A stretch of DNA of 38,169 nucleotides from Candidatus Bipolaricaulota bacterium (GCA_030606565.1 JAUWGE010000014.1:1-38169), one strand, 5' to 3'. Shown: positions 23,094 through 33,092, counted from the stretch's first letter. Numbers and translations: made by a program. Notes: generated by a model not told the origin, from the sequence alone.

Positions 23094-25258
23094 CGCTCGA
23101 TCACCAACCTTCCTACCCGGGAACGGTCGGTATCGGTAATAAGGACGTAGAGGTAGAGCCCGCTTGCCAACGGGTCGCCGCGGTCGCTTTTGAGATTCCA
23201 CTCGTATTCGTTTGCCCCCGGGGCAAGCGCTACCTTGAGCAGAGGCCTCCCCGCAATGTTGTAGATGTAAAGAGTAGCCTCCGTAACCCCTATTGGAAGC
23301 TCGTAGGTGAAGAGCGCGCGGTGGTGTACCGGATTCTCACCGACCGTGATCACAGGTATTTCCTTTTCCCCGTCGTCCTGCGGTGGTTCAACTGCGGCCA
23401 CTACCGTCTCGGCAGCAACCTTTCCCCATCCCCAGCGAGGGTTAGGAACGCTACCGGTGAATACATCACTTGCCACAGTTGTTATGAGTTTCTCCCTGAC
23501 ATCTCCAGCGGTTAATTGGGGATTGATCGAGAGCATCAACGCGACCACCCCACTGATATGCGGGGCGGAGATGCTTGTCCCAAGGAACATAGTGTGCTCG
23601 CCGTCAGGATGAGTGAGGTAGTTCGGAGAGGTACTATCTGCGGATAGTGCAGCCGCGACCCAAGCCCCGGGGGCAGTCAGCTCCGGCTTCTGGCGGCCGT
23701 CGCGTGTCGGCCCCTGACTGGAGAAGTAGGAGAGGGCACCGACTGGGTACGAAGCGAAGAAGTCCTGTTCACCGGAAAGCGAGGGCCAACTGGCCTTGGT
23801 GTTGAACGCTCCTACAGTGATGACCCGCTCAGCGTTCCCCGGCTCGTCAATGGTATGCGTAGAATCACCCCCAAGGATCGTCCCCCCGTCCGTAGAGGTA
23901 ATCCACCCATCGAACCGTCCCCCTCCTCCCTCATCACTCACGGTGAAGATCAATGGCGACCCAGGAACGAGGTCACTTAGCGTAACCATGATTTCCTTGT
24001 CACCATTGTTCGGGTTCACTCCAGCTGATGCGTTATCCACATATATATTCCCGCTCGCGGTGCTGGTATATCCAGTCGATCCCGCCAGCACCACAAGAGC
24101 CCCTCCGGTAGATGGGGTGACGGTGAGAGTGAAAAAGGACCCGCCGGGATACCATAGGGAAAGTTCAACTGAATCCGAAGCAGGATCGACCGAGAAGGTG
24201 GACGAGTTGCCGTGTAGGGTATGCGAAATATGGATCGATCGGTCGCCCTCGTTTCCCGCCGAGACGATGATTACTCGCCCCGGCTCCTTGGCAAGCTCAT
24301 CCAACCCCTGCTCGAACAGGCTCGTCCCGTCGTGTGGTCCAGAGTGCCCTCCCAGGCTAAGGTTGACAACGGCCGGAAGGTCGTGCTCCTCCGCCCGCTT
24401 GAAGATGTAGTCTACCCCAGCAAGAATGTCAGACGTATAGAATGGCGTTTTCACCACGATGAGCTGAGCACCTGGCGCCACCCCAACGAACCCGGCAAGG
24501 GAAGATGAACCATCTCCAGCCGCAACACCCATCACGTGTGTGCCATGCCCTTCTGTGTCTGCTTGGCGCACGAGACCCTCGTTCGGGCCGAACCCAAGGG
24601 CAATGTCGCTTTCAATCTCTACCCGGTCATAGTAAGTTCCGAACAGTCCGCTCGTCTGATCCCAGATAGCAAGAATGTGCGAGGACTCTTCAAACCCATC
24701 GCCGTCCGCATCATAACGAAAATCGAGGTGGGTATAGTCGATCCCAGTATCGAGCGCCCCGATGATCACCCCTTCGCCGATCACCGGCGGAGATTGCGCA
24801 TGCACCCGATCCACTCCAATTGCAGGAAGGCTGCGGTCAAGCTTCGGCTCGGTCCGCCAAGCTGGCTCCACATAAATGACATCTGGCGAAGCGGCAAGGA
24901 GAAACAGATCCTCCAAAGTGACTCTCATGCAAAGGATTGTCCCCGTGCTCATTCCAACCGGCAAACCGAGAAAGCTAGCCCCCCATATTGGGCGGGTCAC
25001 TTTCACCAGTACACCGATCGATTCCCCCTTTTCTCCCACGTCCCCAAAAAGGGGCACGGAAGGAAGGATCACTCCATCCGCGCTGAAGACCTGCAGAAAT
25101 GGAGAGAGTCCCGCAAGGTTGAGGGTACTCGTCCGCTCCTTTTGGGCGAGAACAGCCCGCAAATAGGGGTGAAGCTGCTCCTGCCCGCCTGAGGCGAACA
25201 GTTCAACAATAAAACAAAGGCTAGCGGCAAAAACTAGAGCCGTAGCGAGCTTTCGCAT
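23090..25258 (-). CDS. Secreted subtilisin-family (S8) protease with T9SS/FlgD-like C-terminal domain
   Basis: 722 residues with a signal peptide (KLATALVFAASLCFIVELFAS), so the protease is exported. The catalytic triad is visible as Asp170 (GALDTGIDYTH), His238 (EGHGTHVMG) and Ser562 (GTSISAPHISG). The 324-residue His-Ser gap holds a beta-rich insert. After a short Glu/Asp/Pro linker the last ~80 residues form an Ig-like tail, ENPVHHRALFTYELP.. ATLYIYNIAGRPLL .. YEWNLKSDRGDPLASGLYLY, the pattern of Por-secretion/T9SS type A sorting or FlgD-like domains. Its stop overlaps the start of the PorV-like gene by four bases. It probably acts at the cell surface; the substrate is unknown. Confidence 0.9.
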   Translation of the reverse strand: MRKLATALVFAASLCFIVELFASGGQEQLHPYLRAVLAQKERTSTLNLAGLSPFLQVFSADGVILPSVPLFGDVGEKGESIGVLVKVTRPIWGASFLGLPVGMSTGTILCMRVTLEDLFLLAASPDVIYVEPAWRTEPKLDRSLPAIGVDRVHAQSPPVIGEGVIIGALDTGIDYTHLDFRYDADGDGFEESSHILAIWDQTSGLFGTYYDRVEIESDIALGFGPNEGLVRQADTEGHGTHVMGVAAGDGSSSLAGFVGVAPGAQLIVVKTPFYTSDILAGVDYIFKRAEEHDLPAVVNLSLGGHSGPHDGTSLFEQGLDELAKEPGRVIIVSAGNEGDRSIHISHTLHGNSSTFSVDPASDSVELSLWYPGGSFFTLTVTPSTGGALVVLAGSTGYTSTASGNIYVDNASAGVNPNNGDKEIMVTLSDLVPGSPLIFTVSDEGGGGRFDGWITSTDGGTILGGDSTHTIDEPGNAERVITVGAFNTKASWPSLSGEQDFFASYPVGALSYFSSQGPTRDGRQKPELTAPGAWVAAALSADSTSPNYLTHPDGEHTMFLGTSISAPHISGVVALMLSINPQLTAGDVREKLITTVASDVFTGSVPNPRWGWGKVAAETVVAAVEPPQDDGEKEIPVITVGENPVHHRALFTYELPIGVTEATLYIYNIAGRPLLKVALAPGANEYEWNLKSDRGDPLASGLYLYVLITDTDRSRVGRLVIER

Positions 25259-25285
25259 TTAATATCCCCCTCAAACAAGTGAGTG

Positions 25286-25314
25286 ATTGTACCATACCGG
25301 CCTTTCTCATACAA
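25286..25314 (-). promoter_or_regulatory. Promoter of the protease / PorV-like / barrel-propeller operon
   Basis: Minus strand: -35 TTGTAT (25314-25309), 17-bp spacer, -10 TACAAT (25291-25286). The -10 is good and the -35 weak. The predicted leader is about 20 nt before the ATG at 25258. Confidence 0.5.
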
Positions 25315-25347
25315 AACCCCTATCTAAGGAGACTTAAACGACCCGCC

Positions 25348-25377
25348 TTTACAAGCTGGGACGGGCTGTGCTATCAT
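25348..25377 (+). promoter_or_regulatory. Promoter of the phosphohexomutase-leuS transcript
   Basis: -35 TTTACA (25348-25353), 18-bp spacer, -10 TATCAT (25372-25377); both boxes match 5 of 6. It is divergent from the protease promoter, about 34 bp away. A leader of about 115 nt runs to the first gene. Confidence 0.55.
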
Positions 25378-25499
25378 CGTTGAAGCTATCGCGCAGCTAA
25401 AAAAAGAAGGCAGACCATGTTTAGGAAGGTGGCACCGGTGTTGATCCACTTTATGTGCTGTGATCCCGGCCGGAGAAGGAAAAGAGGTTATCTCTACCA

Positions 25500-25793
25500 T
25501 TGAATACTGCAACTGACGGGCTTACCAAGGAGGAGATGCTCACCCGCTACAAACAGGCGGTGGAGCGGGCGATTCCTCACCTCGCCGTGAAAAATGGCGT
25601 TGTCGACATCGACTCGATCTGGGTGGCAACCTCTATCCCCTATGACCTATTGCAGGAAATCCTTACACGGGAGGACCTTATCCTCCCTGAGAACGTGGAG
25701 CGAATTAGCATCAAATCGCGGGTACACGCAGGAGAGCAGGGTGGAAAGCCAAGAGGAAGAACAAAGAGCAGGAGACGTAAGGTTCGGAACTGA
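25500..25793 (+). CDS. Small uncharacterised protein upstream of the mutase
   Basis: 97 residues from a TTG start, not recognised. The body (LTKEEMLTRYKQAVERAIPH, then VDIDSIWVATSIPYDLLQEIL) looks like a folded helical protein, and the tail becomes very basic ([16 protein letters not shown]). Its last 53 nt overlap the mutase start, so the basic tail may be an overprinted extension. AGAGGT lies nine nt before the TTG. Coupled to the mutase by position. Moderately likely to be a real gene because its first two-thirds are not a shadow of any other ORF. Confidence 0.55.
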   Translation: MNTATDGLTKEEMLTRYKQAVERAIPHLAVKNGVVDIDSIWVATSIPYDLLQEILTREDLILPENVERISIKSRVHAGEQGGKPRGRTKSRRRKVRN

Positions 25794-27225
25794 CGGCTGG
25801 CGTGGGGTGATCGCACGTGAGTTCACGTTCGATAATGTTGCCCGCGTTGCTCAGGCGACCGCTGGGTTCCTCCTTTCTAAGACTCGCAAGGAGCTTGCCA
25901 TCTATCGGGAGTGGGGAGCTCAGTACCGGTCCGCTGCCAATGGGGTAATTATCGGTTACGACACGCGCTTCCTCTCGCGCGAGTTTGCCTATCACTTCGC
26001 GCGCGTGCTACACGACAGTGGAATCCCGGTGATAATCTCCGATGCCCCAGTCCCTACACCGGCTCTCTCCTATGCTGTAGTCGAGCGCCGCGCTGCCGCA
26101 GGAATCATGTTCACCGCCAGCCACAACCCGCCGATCTATAACGGGATCAAGTACAAGGCGGAGTACGGCGGTTCCGCTCCTGGTGAGGTCACCTCCGCAG
26201 TGGAGCGGCTCCTGCCAAACAAGGTGACTCCCCCCCGCTCCCCTGAGGGGGCAATTGTGAAGGCGGACTTGAAAGAACCTTTTCTGGCCAAGGTCCGCAC
26301 CCTCGTTGACCCGGCTCGGCTCACCGCCTCGCCAGTGCGGGTAGTGATCGACTCCATGTACGGCTCGGCGCAGGGTTATGTTTCCCAACTCCTCACCGAG
26401 TACGGCGTTCCATACGTGCAGATTCGTGGGACACGCAACGTCCTCTTCGGCGGCAAGAAACCAGAACCGATCGAGGAGAACCTCATCCCTCTACGAGCGG
26501 TGATCGCCTCCACACGCCAAGGTGGGGAACCCCTGATCGGTGTAGTGACCGATGGGGACGGCGACCGTATCTCGGCAATGGATGAGCAAGGCAAGTTCAT
26601 CGACGCCCACCGCACGTTCGCCTTAATCCTCCGTTACCTAATAAAGGAGCGGGGTTGGCGCGGAGCGGTCGTCAAGTCGTTTGCCCTAACGGACATGGCT
26701 CAGGAGATCTGCCGCGAATACAACCTGGAGTTAATCGAGGTTCCAATCGGGTTTAAATACGCCTGTGAGCAGATCCTAAAGCGCGACGTGCTGATCGCCG
26801 CGGAGGAGAGCGGAAGCATCGCCATCCGCGGTCACATCCCTGAGCGTGATGGGGTCCTCCTTTCCCTTCTTTTGACCGAGATTGCGGCGAGTGCGAAGCG
26901 CCCCATGAGTCAGGTGGTGGCAAAGATGCTTGACGACCTCGGTCCACACGTCTACCATCGCCGCGACATCGAAGTAGAAGGGCGCTTGGAGGTGGTTACC
27001 CGGTTGCGTCAGAACCCACCGGAGCGATTCGCCGGCCACCGCATACGCGCGATCGAAACCCTGGACGGCTTAAAGCTTCGCTTCGATAAAGGATGGCTCC
27101 TGTTCCGCGCCTCCGGAACCGAGCCGATCCTGCGCCTCTACTGCGAGATGGAAACAAAAAAGGATGTCCACATCATGCTCGAAGAAGCGGAGAGACTGGC
27201 ACGAGGAGATCTAACGCTGTGGTAG
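25741..27225 (+). CDS. Phosphohexomutase (phosphoglucomutase/phosphomannomutase family)
   Basis: About 494 residues from GTG 25741, with AGGAG six nt before it. A longer frame to 25594 only adds unrelated residues. An alpha-D-phosphohexomutase: the opening [16 protein letters not shown], the phosphoserine loop [16 protein letters not shown] (Ser127), the Mg-binding DGDGDR, the sugar-binding [16 protein letters not shown] and the C-terminal phosphate-binding [12 protein letters not shown]. It interconverts hexose-1- and hexose-6-phosphates for envelope sugars or glycogen; glucose and mannose specificity cannot be separated here. Its stop overlaps the leuS start. Confidence 0.93.
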   Translation: MESQEEEQRAGDVRFGTDGWRGVIAREFTFDNVARVAQATAGFLLSKTRKELAIYREWGAQYRSAANGVIIGYDTRFLSREFAYHFARVLHDSGIPVIISDAPVPTPALSYAVVERRAAAGIMFTASHNPPIYNGIKYKAEYGGSAPGEVTSAVERLLPNKVTPPRSPEGAIVKADLKEPFLAKVRTLVDPARLTASPVRVVIDSMYGSAQGYVSQLLTEYGVPYVQIRGTRNVLFGGKKPEPIEENLIPLRAVIASTRQGGEPLIGVVTDGDGDRISAMDEQGKFIDAHRTFALILRYLIKERGWRGAVVKSFALTDMAQEICREYNLELIEVPIGFKYACEQILKRDVLIAAEESGSIAIRGHIPERDGVLLSLLLTEIAASAKRPMSQVVAKMLDDLGPHVYHRRDIEVEGRLEVVTRLRQNPPERFAGHRIRAIETLDGLKLRFDKGWLLFRASGTEPILRLYCEMETKKDVHIMLEEAERLARGDLTLW

Positions 27226-30104
27226 AACGATACGCTTTTAAGAAAATTGAAGAACGCTGGCGCGACTTCTGGTGCGAGCAAGGGTTCTTCCACGCGGAGA
27301 CCTCCGACACAGAGAAGAAGTTCTATTACCTAAATATGTTTCCCTACCCCTCGGGGTCGTTGCACGTGGGACACGGGAGAAACTATATCATCGGGGACGT
27401 GGTAACCCGCTTTTACATCATGCGCGGCTACAACATCCTAAATCCAATGGGCTGGGACGCCTTCGGGCTTCCGGCTGAGAACGCCGCGATCGACCGAAAG
27501 ACCCACCCCCGTGAGTGGACGCTTAGAAACATCGCCCAGTCAAAGGAGCAGTTCCGTGCCTGGGGAATCGAGTACGACTGGGACCGGGAGGTGACAACCT
27601 GCCTACCCGACTACTACCGCTTCACACAATGGCTATTTTTAAAACTTTACGAACACGACCTCGCTTATAAGAAGAAGGCGACGGTCAACTACTGCCCCAC
27701 CTGCGATACGGTCTTAGCCAACGAGCAGGTGGTAGGTGGGGTCTGCGAGCGCTGCGGGACACCGCCTCAGCCAAAGACTTTAAAGCAGTGGTTCTTCCGC
27801 ATCACCGCCTACGCCGACCGTCTCCTCGATGACCTTGAGAAGCTCACCGCCTGGCCGGAGCACGTTAAGAAGATGCAGTCAAACTGGATCGGAAAGAGTG
27901 TCGGCGCCGACGTGACCTTCCATGCCGAGGACGGTGAGGAGATTGTTGTGTTCACCACCCGGCCCGACACCCTATGGGGAGCCACGTTCATGGTCCTTGC
28001 CCCCGAGCATCCGCTCGTTGACGGCCTGACCACCCCGGGGCAACGCGAAGCAGTGGAAGCCTATTGCCAGCAGGCAAGCCGGCAGAGCGAAGTGGAAAGG
28101 GTCTCAACCGAGCGCGCGAAGACCGGAGTCTTCACCGGTGGATATGCGATCAATCCCGTAAACAACGAGAAGATCCCGGTATGGACTGCTGACTATGTAT
28201 TGATGACGTATGGAACAGGCGCAATCATGGCAGTCCCCGCCCATGATGAGCGTGATTTCGCCTTTGCCCTCAAATTCGGCCTGCCGATCATCCCGGTGAT
28301 CGAGCGCCCGGACGGCGTAGTTAAAACCTATGTGATGAAAGGCACGGTGCAAGATGGCCTCGCCGATGCCCTGCGGGCAGAAGGCTACAAGTTCGAGGCG
28401 CACTCTGATGGGCTCTTCGTCACTATAAAGGCTGATCAGGTCGACCGCTACATCGAGTTGATGCGCGCACATCTGCTACCCGGCGGGTGGAACGAAGTCG
28501 TCGGTGCACGCTTTGCATGGATATTCGATGATGGGGTGATGACGCTTAACTCGGTAGAGGCAGATAAAGCGATCCTTGCCCGCTGCCAGGCCTCGGAACC
28601 GAACGTGAAAGACAAGCGCACGCTGATGGAAATGGTTTATAAGCTGGATTTCTACCGCGATGTACTGTTTCACACTGACTACGGCACCATGCTCCACTCA
28701 GGCCCCTTCAGCGGCACTCCAGGGGGAAAGGCCCAAGAGAAGGTGACAACCTGGCTAGAAAAGACAGGGAAAGGCTGTCACGCTGTCCATTATCACCTTC
28801 ACGATTGGCTCATCTCCCGTCAGCGCTACTGGGGAGCGCCTATTCCAATCGTCTATTGTGAAAAATGCGGACTCGTCCCCGTCCCTGAAGAGAACCTGCC
28901 GGTCCTCCTTCCGGAGGTCGAATTTATCGGAAAGATGGGTCTTGACGACATCCCCGGTTACGCGGAGACGACCTGCCCACGTTGTGGCGGACAAGCCGAG
29001 CGCGACACAGACACAATGGACACCTTTGTCGACTCCTCATGGTACTATCTGCGTTTCATCTCACCACGCTACGAGGAAGGACCGTTCATCAAGGAAGACG
29101 TTGACCGCTGGCTCCCCGTTGATCAGTATGTGGGTGGGGTGGAGCATGCCATCCTTCACCTTCTCTATTCCCGGTTCATCACCAAGGCTCTTTGCGATAT
29201 GGGCTACCTCAGCTTCGACGAGCCGTTCAAGCGCCTGTTCACTCAAGGAATGGTTTGCCACAGGGCCTACCGCTGCCCTGAGCACGGATGGCTCTACCCG
29301 CATGAGATCGACGGTGACCGTTGCCCACATTGTGGCGCGCTCGTGGAAACGACGGACTACCTCGCCAAGATGTCAAAGTCGAAGAAGAACGTGGTCATGC
29401 CCGCCGATATCATCGATCGCTACGGGGCGGACACCGAGAGGCTGTATACCCTGTTCATGGGTCCGCCAGATCGGGACATCGAATGGTCAAACGAGGGAGT
29501 TCGCGGGGCGTTTCGCTTTTTGAACCGGGTCTGGACCCTTGTCCTCTCACAAGCCGATCGGATCGCTGCCGCACCCAAGACCGTCGACGCAGATCGCCTT
29601 GACGAGAACGCAAAGCGCCTGTGGCGGCGCTACCATCGCACAGTGAAAAAAGTCACCGAGGACATCGAGGGCCGGTTCAACTTCAACACCGCTGTCTCGT
29701 CGATCATGGAGCTCGTCAACGAGCTGAGCCCTTACCTCGAGAAAGAGGGGGATGACGCGCTCGTGCGCGCAGTGATCGAGGGGTTGATCCTTATCCTCTC
29801 GCCGTTTGTCCCTTTCGTATGCGAGGAGATGTGGCGGCGAATTGGACACAGCGATGCGATTTTGGACCAGTCGTGGCCATCCTTCTTGCCTAATGCCCTT
29901 GAGGAGGAAACTTGCGAGATCCCTGTGCAGATAAACGGCAAGCTCCGCACCCGCGTAACCGTTCCCATCGACACGGCCCGCGATCCCGATGCCCTAAAAG
30001 AAGCGGTATTGGCTGCCAAATCGGTCATTAAATGGCTCGAAGGTAAAGATCTGGTCAAGGTAATCGCCATCCCCGAGAAGATGGTGAGCATCGTTATAAA
30101 GTAA
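27219..30104 (+). CDS. leuS: Leucyl-tRNA synthetase
   Basis: 961 residues, starting at GTG 27219 over the mutase stop (AGGAG ten nt upstream). Class Ia features are the HIGH signature as HVGH in [16 protein letters not shown] (about residue 50), the CP1 editing domain with [20 protein letters not shown], and KMSKSKKN (about residue 717). Cys pairs for zinc are YCPTCD...CERCG, YCEKCG...CPRCG and the CPEHG...CPHCG hairpin before KMSKS. The enzyme is about 100 residues longer than E. coli LeuRS. Part of the excess is an insert after the editing core, roughly [16 protein letters not shown] through [20 protein letters not shown]. Confidence 0.96.
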   Translation: MVERYAFKKIEERWRDFWCEQGFFHAETSDTEKKFYYLNMFPYPSGSLHVGHGRNYIIGDVVTRFYIMRGYNILNPMGWDAFGLPAENAAIDRKTHPREWTLRNIAQSKEQFRAWGIEYDWDREVTTCLPDYYRFTQWLFLKLYEHDLAYKKKATVNYCPTCDTVLANEQVVGGVCERCGTPPQPKTLKQWFFRITAYADRLLDDLEKLTAWPEHVKKMQSNWIGKSVGADVTFHAEDGEEIVVFTTRPDTLWGATFMVLAPEHPLVDGLTTPGQREAVEAYCQQASRQSEVERVSTERAKTGVFTGGYAINPVNNEKIPVWTADYVLMTYGTGAIMAVPAHDERDFAFALKFGLPIIPVIERPDGVVKTYVMKGTVQDGLADALRAEGYKFEAHSDGLFVTIKADQVDRYIELMRAHLLPGGWNEVVGARFAWIFDDGVMTLNSVEADKAILARCQASEPNVKDKRTLMEMVYKLDFYRDVLFHTDYGTMLHSGPFSGTPGGKAQEKVTTWLEKTGKGCHAVHYHLHDWLISRQRYWGAPIPIVYCEKCGLVPVPEENLPVLLPEVEFIGKMGLDDIPGYAETTCPRCGGQAERDTDTMDTFVDSSWYYLRFISPRYEEGPFIKEDVDRWLPVDQYVGGVEHAILHLLYSRFITKALCDMGYLSFDEPFKRLFTQGMVCHRAYRCPEHGWLYPHEIDGDRCPHCGALVETTDYLAKMSKSKKNVVMPADIIDRYGADTERLYTLFMGPPDRDIEWSNEGVRGAFRFLNRVWTLVLSQADRIAAAPKTVDADRLDENAKRLWRRYHRTVKKVTEDIEGRFNFNTAVSSIMELVNELSPYLEKEGDDALVRAVIEGLILILSPFVPFVCEEMWRRIGHSDAILDQSWPSFLPNALEEETCEIPVQINGKLRTRVTVPIDTARDPDALKEAVLAAKSVIKWLEGKDLVKVIAIPEKMVSIVIK

Positions 30105-30134
30105 CGCGTCACCAACGGATTCATCGCGTTACTT
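30099..30134 (+). terminator. Perfect 10-bp hairpin at the leuS stop
   Basis: AAGTAACGCG (30099-30108) pairs with CGCGTTACTT (30125-30134) around a 16-nt loop; the leuS TAA lies in the left arm. There is no T-run after it, so it may be a processing or attenuating structure rather than a true terminator. Confidence 0.4.
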
Positions 30135-30136
30135 CC

Positions 30137-30165
30137 TTGAAAAGAACCGTGAAATCGGATAAGAA
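30137..30165 (+). promoter_or_regulatory. Weak candidate promoter of tRNA-Ala
   Basis: -35 TTGAAA (30137-30142), 17-bp spacer, poor -10 TAAGAA (30160-30165). The tRNA may instead be processed from the leuS transcript. Confidence 0.3.
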
Positions 30166-30177
30166 GAAGGAAATAAA

Positions 30178-30247
<70 letters not shown>

Positions 30248-30250
<3 letters not shown>

Positions 30251-30276
30251 GAACTTCACTGTTCTTGCGGTTCTGG
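30248..30276 (+). terminator. Hairpin just after tRNA-Ala
   Basis: CCAGAAC (30248-30254) pairs with GTTCTGG (30270-30276); an alternative inner pair is GAAC/GTTC. It overlaps the tRNA end and lacks a T-run, so terminator function is only possible. Confidence 0.3.
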
Positions 30277-30381
30277 ACCTGCAGTGCCCGACCTCCATCT
30301 CGCCAACAGCCCGCCGCAGTCACTTCACCCCGGATTCGATGTCTGCCTCCAGAGTTAGATATCGGGCCTTCGGGTTCCTAC

Positions 30382-30410
30382 TTATCAAGAATGGTAACTT
30401 GTGCTATTCT
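30382..30410 (+). promoter_or_regulatory. Candidate promoter of the transglutaminase-like gene
   Basis: -35 TTATCA (30382-30387), 17-bp spacer, -10 TATTCT (30405-30410), each with 4 of 6 matches, 18 bp before the ATG and overlapping little else. Confidence 0.35.
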
Positions 30411-30427
30411 CTCCTCAAGGAGGAATC

Positions 30428-32467
30428 ATGAAGAAGCTGGGGCTGCTGCTTGTTGTGTCAGTCATCTTCTCGCTCTCCGCATTCGCCGGCGAGTATCTGA
30501 TGAATGACACGGGAGATACAGTCTACGGACTACGTGTCGTGTTCTCTGAAGCGGTTTCTCTCACAGGATTCGGTGACACCCTGATGAGTGTCCAACCCAC
30601 TGGGGAATCGACGGAGTTCACCTTCTCCGGTGGTGCACTCGAGGCGTGGGGTGGCCATTGGTTCAACTGGGAGCCGGTGTCGGCAATGCTTGTTAGCCAT
30701 GAATGGCTTGCCACACACTTGCTCTTGACCGCAGATGCATACACGGGTGCTCCACAGCTGTTGATAGAGCTCCCCAATGATCCAGATGGTGATGGATTAT
30801 CCGATGATCTTGAGGAAGCAGTTGGAACTGACCCTCACCACTGGGATACAGATGGTGACGGTCTGAGCGACTACACAGAGGTAACGAAATACCTAACTGA
30901 TCCTCTGAAGGAGGATTCCGATGGTGATGGAATCCTGGACAGCGATTGGAAAGAAAAGCGAGAGTACACCTACACTGTCCGCTTCGAGGGAGAGGTCTAC
31001 AAGCCATTCGATACTCCCACAATGACGAATCACTGGCAGGACCTTGTTGCTTATGCAGTTGACGGTGACAAGCTGACCTACGAGCTAGTTCTCTATCCTA
31101 ACGCGCACGCACTGCTCAACCCTGCACCGTACCCGCGCACTGATCTACCACAGGGTTTCTTCGAGGAGTTCACGCGGCCAACGACGCTGTTCAACTACAA
31201 CGACACGATGCAGTCATACCTATCCGAGCTGGTAGAGGGATGCTCAGACGACTACGAGGTGGTTAAGGCTTTGCATCGCTGGCAGCTTCAGAACTTCGAG
31301 TGGTCGGAGTTGCAGCCTCGCCCAGGTACGGGCAGCACCCTCGCATTGCCAACCCTCAGCTTCACGATTCGACCGGGGAAGATAGAGAAACGCGAGCTAG
31401 CCAGCAGCAAGTTTTGCATGCATGCTTACGAAGCCGGCTGGACCGATGAACAGATCATTGATGACGTCATGCTCGGCGGATCCATGTTTCAAAACAGGCG
31501 ACACGGTACATGCGGTTCTACTTCCATCCTTATGGCCACTATGCTTCGTGCTGTCGGGATTCCTACTCGGATTGTCAGCACTGTGGGTTTGGCGGACCTA
31601 CGCAACCCTGACCATGAGCGTTTTGTAGAAGGCCTGCCCTTGTCTGTCTTGGTGGAATTTGGGGAGGAATCCTTTGACGGTGGAGGACACGTCTTTTCAG
31701 AAGCACTGATCGGCAACCAATGGGTCGGTGTGGAAGCCTACGCCTTCCCTTCCCGCGCTTGGGAAGCGGAGCTTGTCCCTTTCATTGTCATTGGCGCATA
31801 CAGAGACTTCGAAAGCACCGATTTCGGGCTTCTTGCCGCCACCTGGGGAGACAAGTACTCTAACCCTCACTTCAACAACAGTTCCCATCCCATTTGGAAG
31901 ACACAAGCGGGGAGACGTTGGAAGGCAGGTGTTGGTGAGTTTCCGGAGATACCGCCATATGATCCAGTGTTTCTCAGCAATCAACTCCCAACACACACTG
32001 CGGCGGTCACTCTTCCTTCGGGGATTCCGGCGATAGGCAAGCTCGGTCAAGAGGTCGTCTCTGCTGGATGCATAGGTAGGGTGGGATTCACAGGAGACGG
32101 CGATATCTCCTGGGTTGGTCCCTTGATCGCTGATGAGGCCAAGGCGATAACAGTGCGGGTCTACAACAGGGACTACATCACGCTGGCTGGTCAGGTCTCT
32201 ACGGTTCGCTTTGCGGTGAGGTTTGACGCTAGCCCCGGATGGGGAACTGCTATTCAAGGTATTCCCAAACCTGAGAAGAAGCTGTGGAAGAACATGTTTG
32301 GCTACCTCTTCGAAGAAGTGAACCTCGCCGTTGTCGAATCCAACGGAACCTGGTCAGGCTCCTTGGTGATCGTCCCTCAAGTTTCTGTCGAGAGCATGTA
32401 CGTGCTGCACCCGCCAACCCAGCAGGACACCCCCTTCTTCGGAGCGAAGGTCGACGTAGTTCCGTAA
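30428..32467 (+). CDS. Secreted protein with TSP3 calcium repeats and a transglutaminase-like domain
   Basis: 679 residues from ATG 30428 (AAGGAGG four nt upstream; the earlier in-frame start lacks a site). The signal peptide ends near AFA-GE. Residues about 118-174 hold three DxDGDGxxD thrombospondin type-3-like calcium motifs (DPDGDGLSDD, DTDGDGLSDY, DSDGDGILD). The C-terminal half contains a transglutaminase/papain-like core: Cys362 in HGTCGSTSILMATMLRAVGI, then His421 in GGHVFSEA. The third catalytic position, 15 residues after His, is Glu436 (WVGVEA) where Asp is usual. It could be a surface protease or cross-linker, or an inactive binding domain. It lies just after tRNA-Ala, in the accessory region. 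Confidence 0.75.
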   Translation: MKKLGLLLVVSVIFSLSAFAGEYLMNDTGDTVYGLRVVFSEAVSLTGFGDTLMSVQPTGESTEFTFSGGALEAWGGHWFNWEPVSAMLVSHEWLATHLLLTADAYTGAPQLLIELPNDPDGDGLSDDLEEAVGTDPHHWDTDGDGLSDYTEVTKYLTDPLKEDSDGDGILDSDWKEKREYTYTVRFEGEVYKPFDTPTMTNHWQDLVAYAVDGDKLTYELVLYPNAHALLNPAPYPRTDLPQGFFEEFTRPTTLFNYNDTMQSYLSELVEGCSDDYEVVKALHRWQLQNFEWSELQPRPGTGSTLALPTLSFTIRPGKIEKRELASSKFCMHAYEAGWTDEQIIDDVMLGGSMFQNRRHGTCGSTSILMATMLRAVGIPTRIVSTVGLADLRNPDHERFVEGLPLSVLVEFGEESFDGGGHVFSEALIGNQWVGVEAYAFPSRAWEAELVPFIVIGAYRDFESTDFGLLAATWGDKYSNPHFNNSSHPIWKTQAGRRWKAGVGEFPEIPPYDPVFLSNQLPTHTAAVTLPSGIPAIGKLGQEVVSAGCIGRVGFTGDGDISWVGPLIADEAKAITVRVYNRDYITLAGQVSTVRFAVRFDASPGWGTAIQGIPKPEKKLWKNMFGYLFEEVNLAVVESNGTWSGSLVIVPQVSVESMYVLHPPTQQDTPFFGAKVDVVP

Positions 32468-32664
32468 AATGGTGCAGAGCTAGGATTCGACCGATGGAAG
32501 GAGGAAGATGATGGAAAGGTGGCGGCAACCATCCCGAATGAAATGCCTCATCGATGGAGCCACGGCTGCACGGCTGTCCTCTTGAGCCCGAGCTTACGGG
32601 AGAACGGAAACCCTCCGAAACCCTGCCGAGAACAGCCATATGCGGTCTTCGAGCGGGAAAGGTG
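32468..32664. other. Short non-coding stretch after the transglutaminase-like gene
   Basis: No credible ORF. It ends with the sequence GGTGTCAGACC immediately next to a transposase remnant on the minus strand, which may be a RAYT-associated end sequence, but no clear palindrome or element boundary can be drawn. Confidence 0.3.
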
Positions 32665-33087
32665 TCAGACCTTGCTTATTGCGTTCTTTTCCTTCCCGAT
32701 GCGTTTTACGATACGACTCAGGGTAGAAGGGTGTAGCCCCAGGTACTTCTGGAGTGCCGTCAACGTATAGCCATGCTCCATAACTGTTTCGTGAATTCTC
32801 TCGTCGCGCATGTGTCGATCTCCCTTAACACTACCGAAAAGATCTTCTAACGAGCGGCGATCTGCGAAACACTGGCGCTTCGAGATCTCGCTATCCGCTT
32901 CTTCGCCTCTCAACCGCGGTTTCACCCGTTCTACAAACTCTTCCGTCCCGAGCAGGATGCCACCTCTCACATCATCCCAGACGGAAACGCCGCGCCCCTC
33001 CTTCACAAATTGGCGATACGCAACACGCGCACACGCCAGATCCTGATCGAACTGCGACAAGATCCACTCCACAAATTCGGGGGACAC
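32665..33087 (-). pseudogene. RAYT-like transposase C-terminal remnant with DnaA-type helix-turn-helix
   Basis: The 140-codon frame matches the C-terminal half of Y1/REP-type transposases of the DnaA-domain kind: WILSQFDQDLACARVAYRQF, GGILLGTEEFVERVKPRL, then HGYTLTALQKYLGLHPSTLS as a helix-turn-helix. The N-terminal HUH nuclease part with the catalytic Tyr is absent, and the only start is an internal GTG. A broken copy; it abuts another RAYT fragment (33093-33401) in a different frame. Confidence 0.7.
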
Positions 33088-33092
33088 ATACC

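Noticed and set aside
24536-25192. 218-codon ORF on the plus strand opposite the protease gene
   Set aside because: A shadow of the protease reading frame; the protease has a full catalytic triad and a signal peptide.
25417-25503. 28-codon ORF (MFRKVAPVLIHFMC...) upstream of the small unknown gene, its TGA overlapping the next TTG
   Set aside because: It has a weak AAGAAGG site and a suggestive stop/start overlap, but it is too short and unlike known leader peptides; no repeated codons or attenuator structure.
28858-29523. 221-codon ORF inside leuS on the same strand
   Set aside because: Out-of-frame shadow of LeuRS with Ser/Arg/Thr-rich translation.
32560-32665. Possible group II intron or other structured RNA near GAACAGCCATATGCGGTC
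   Set aside because: A superficial resemblance to intron end sequences, but no domain V-like hairpin or reverse transcriptase gene was found.
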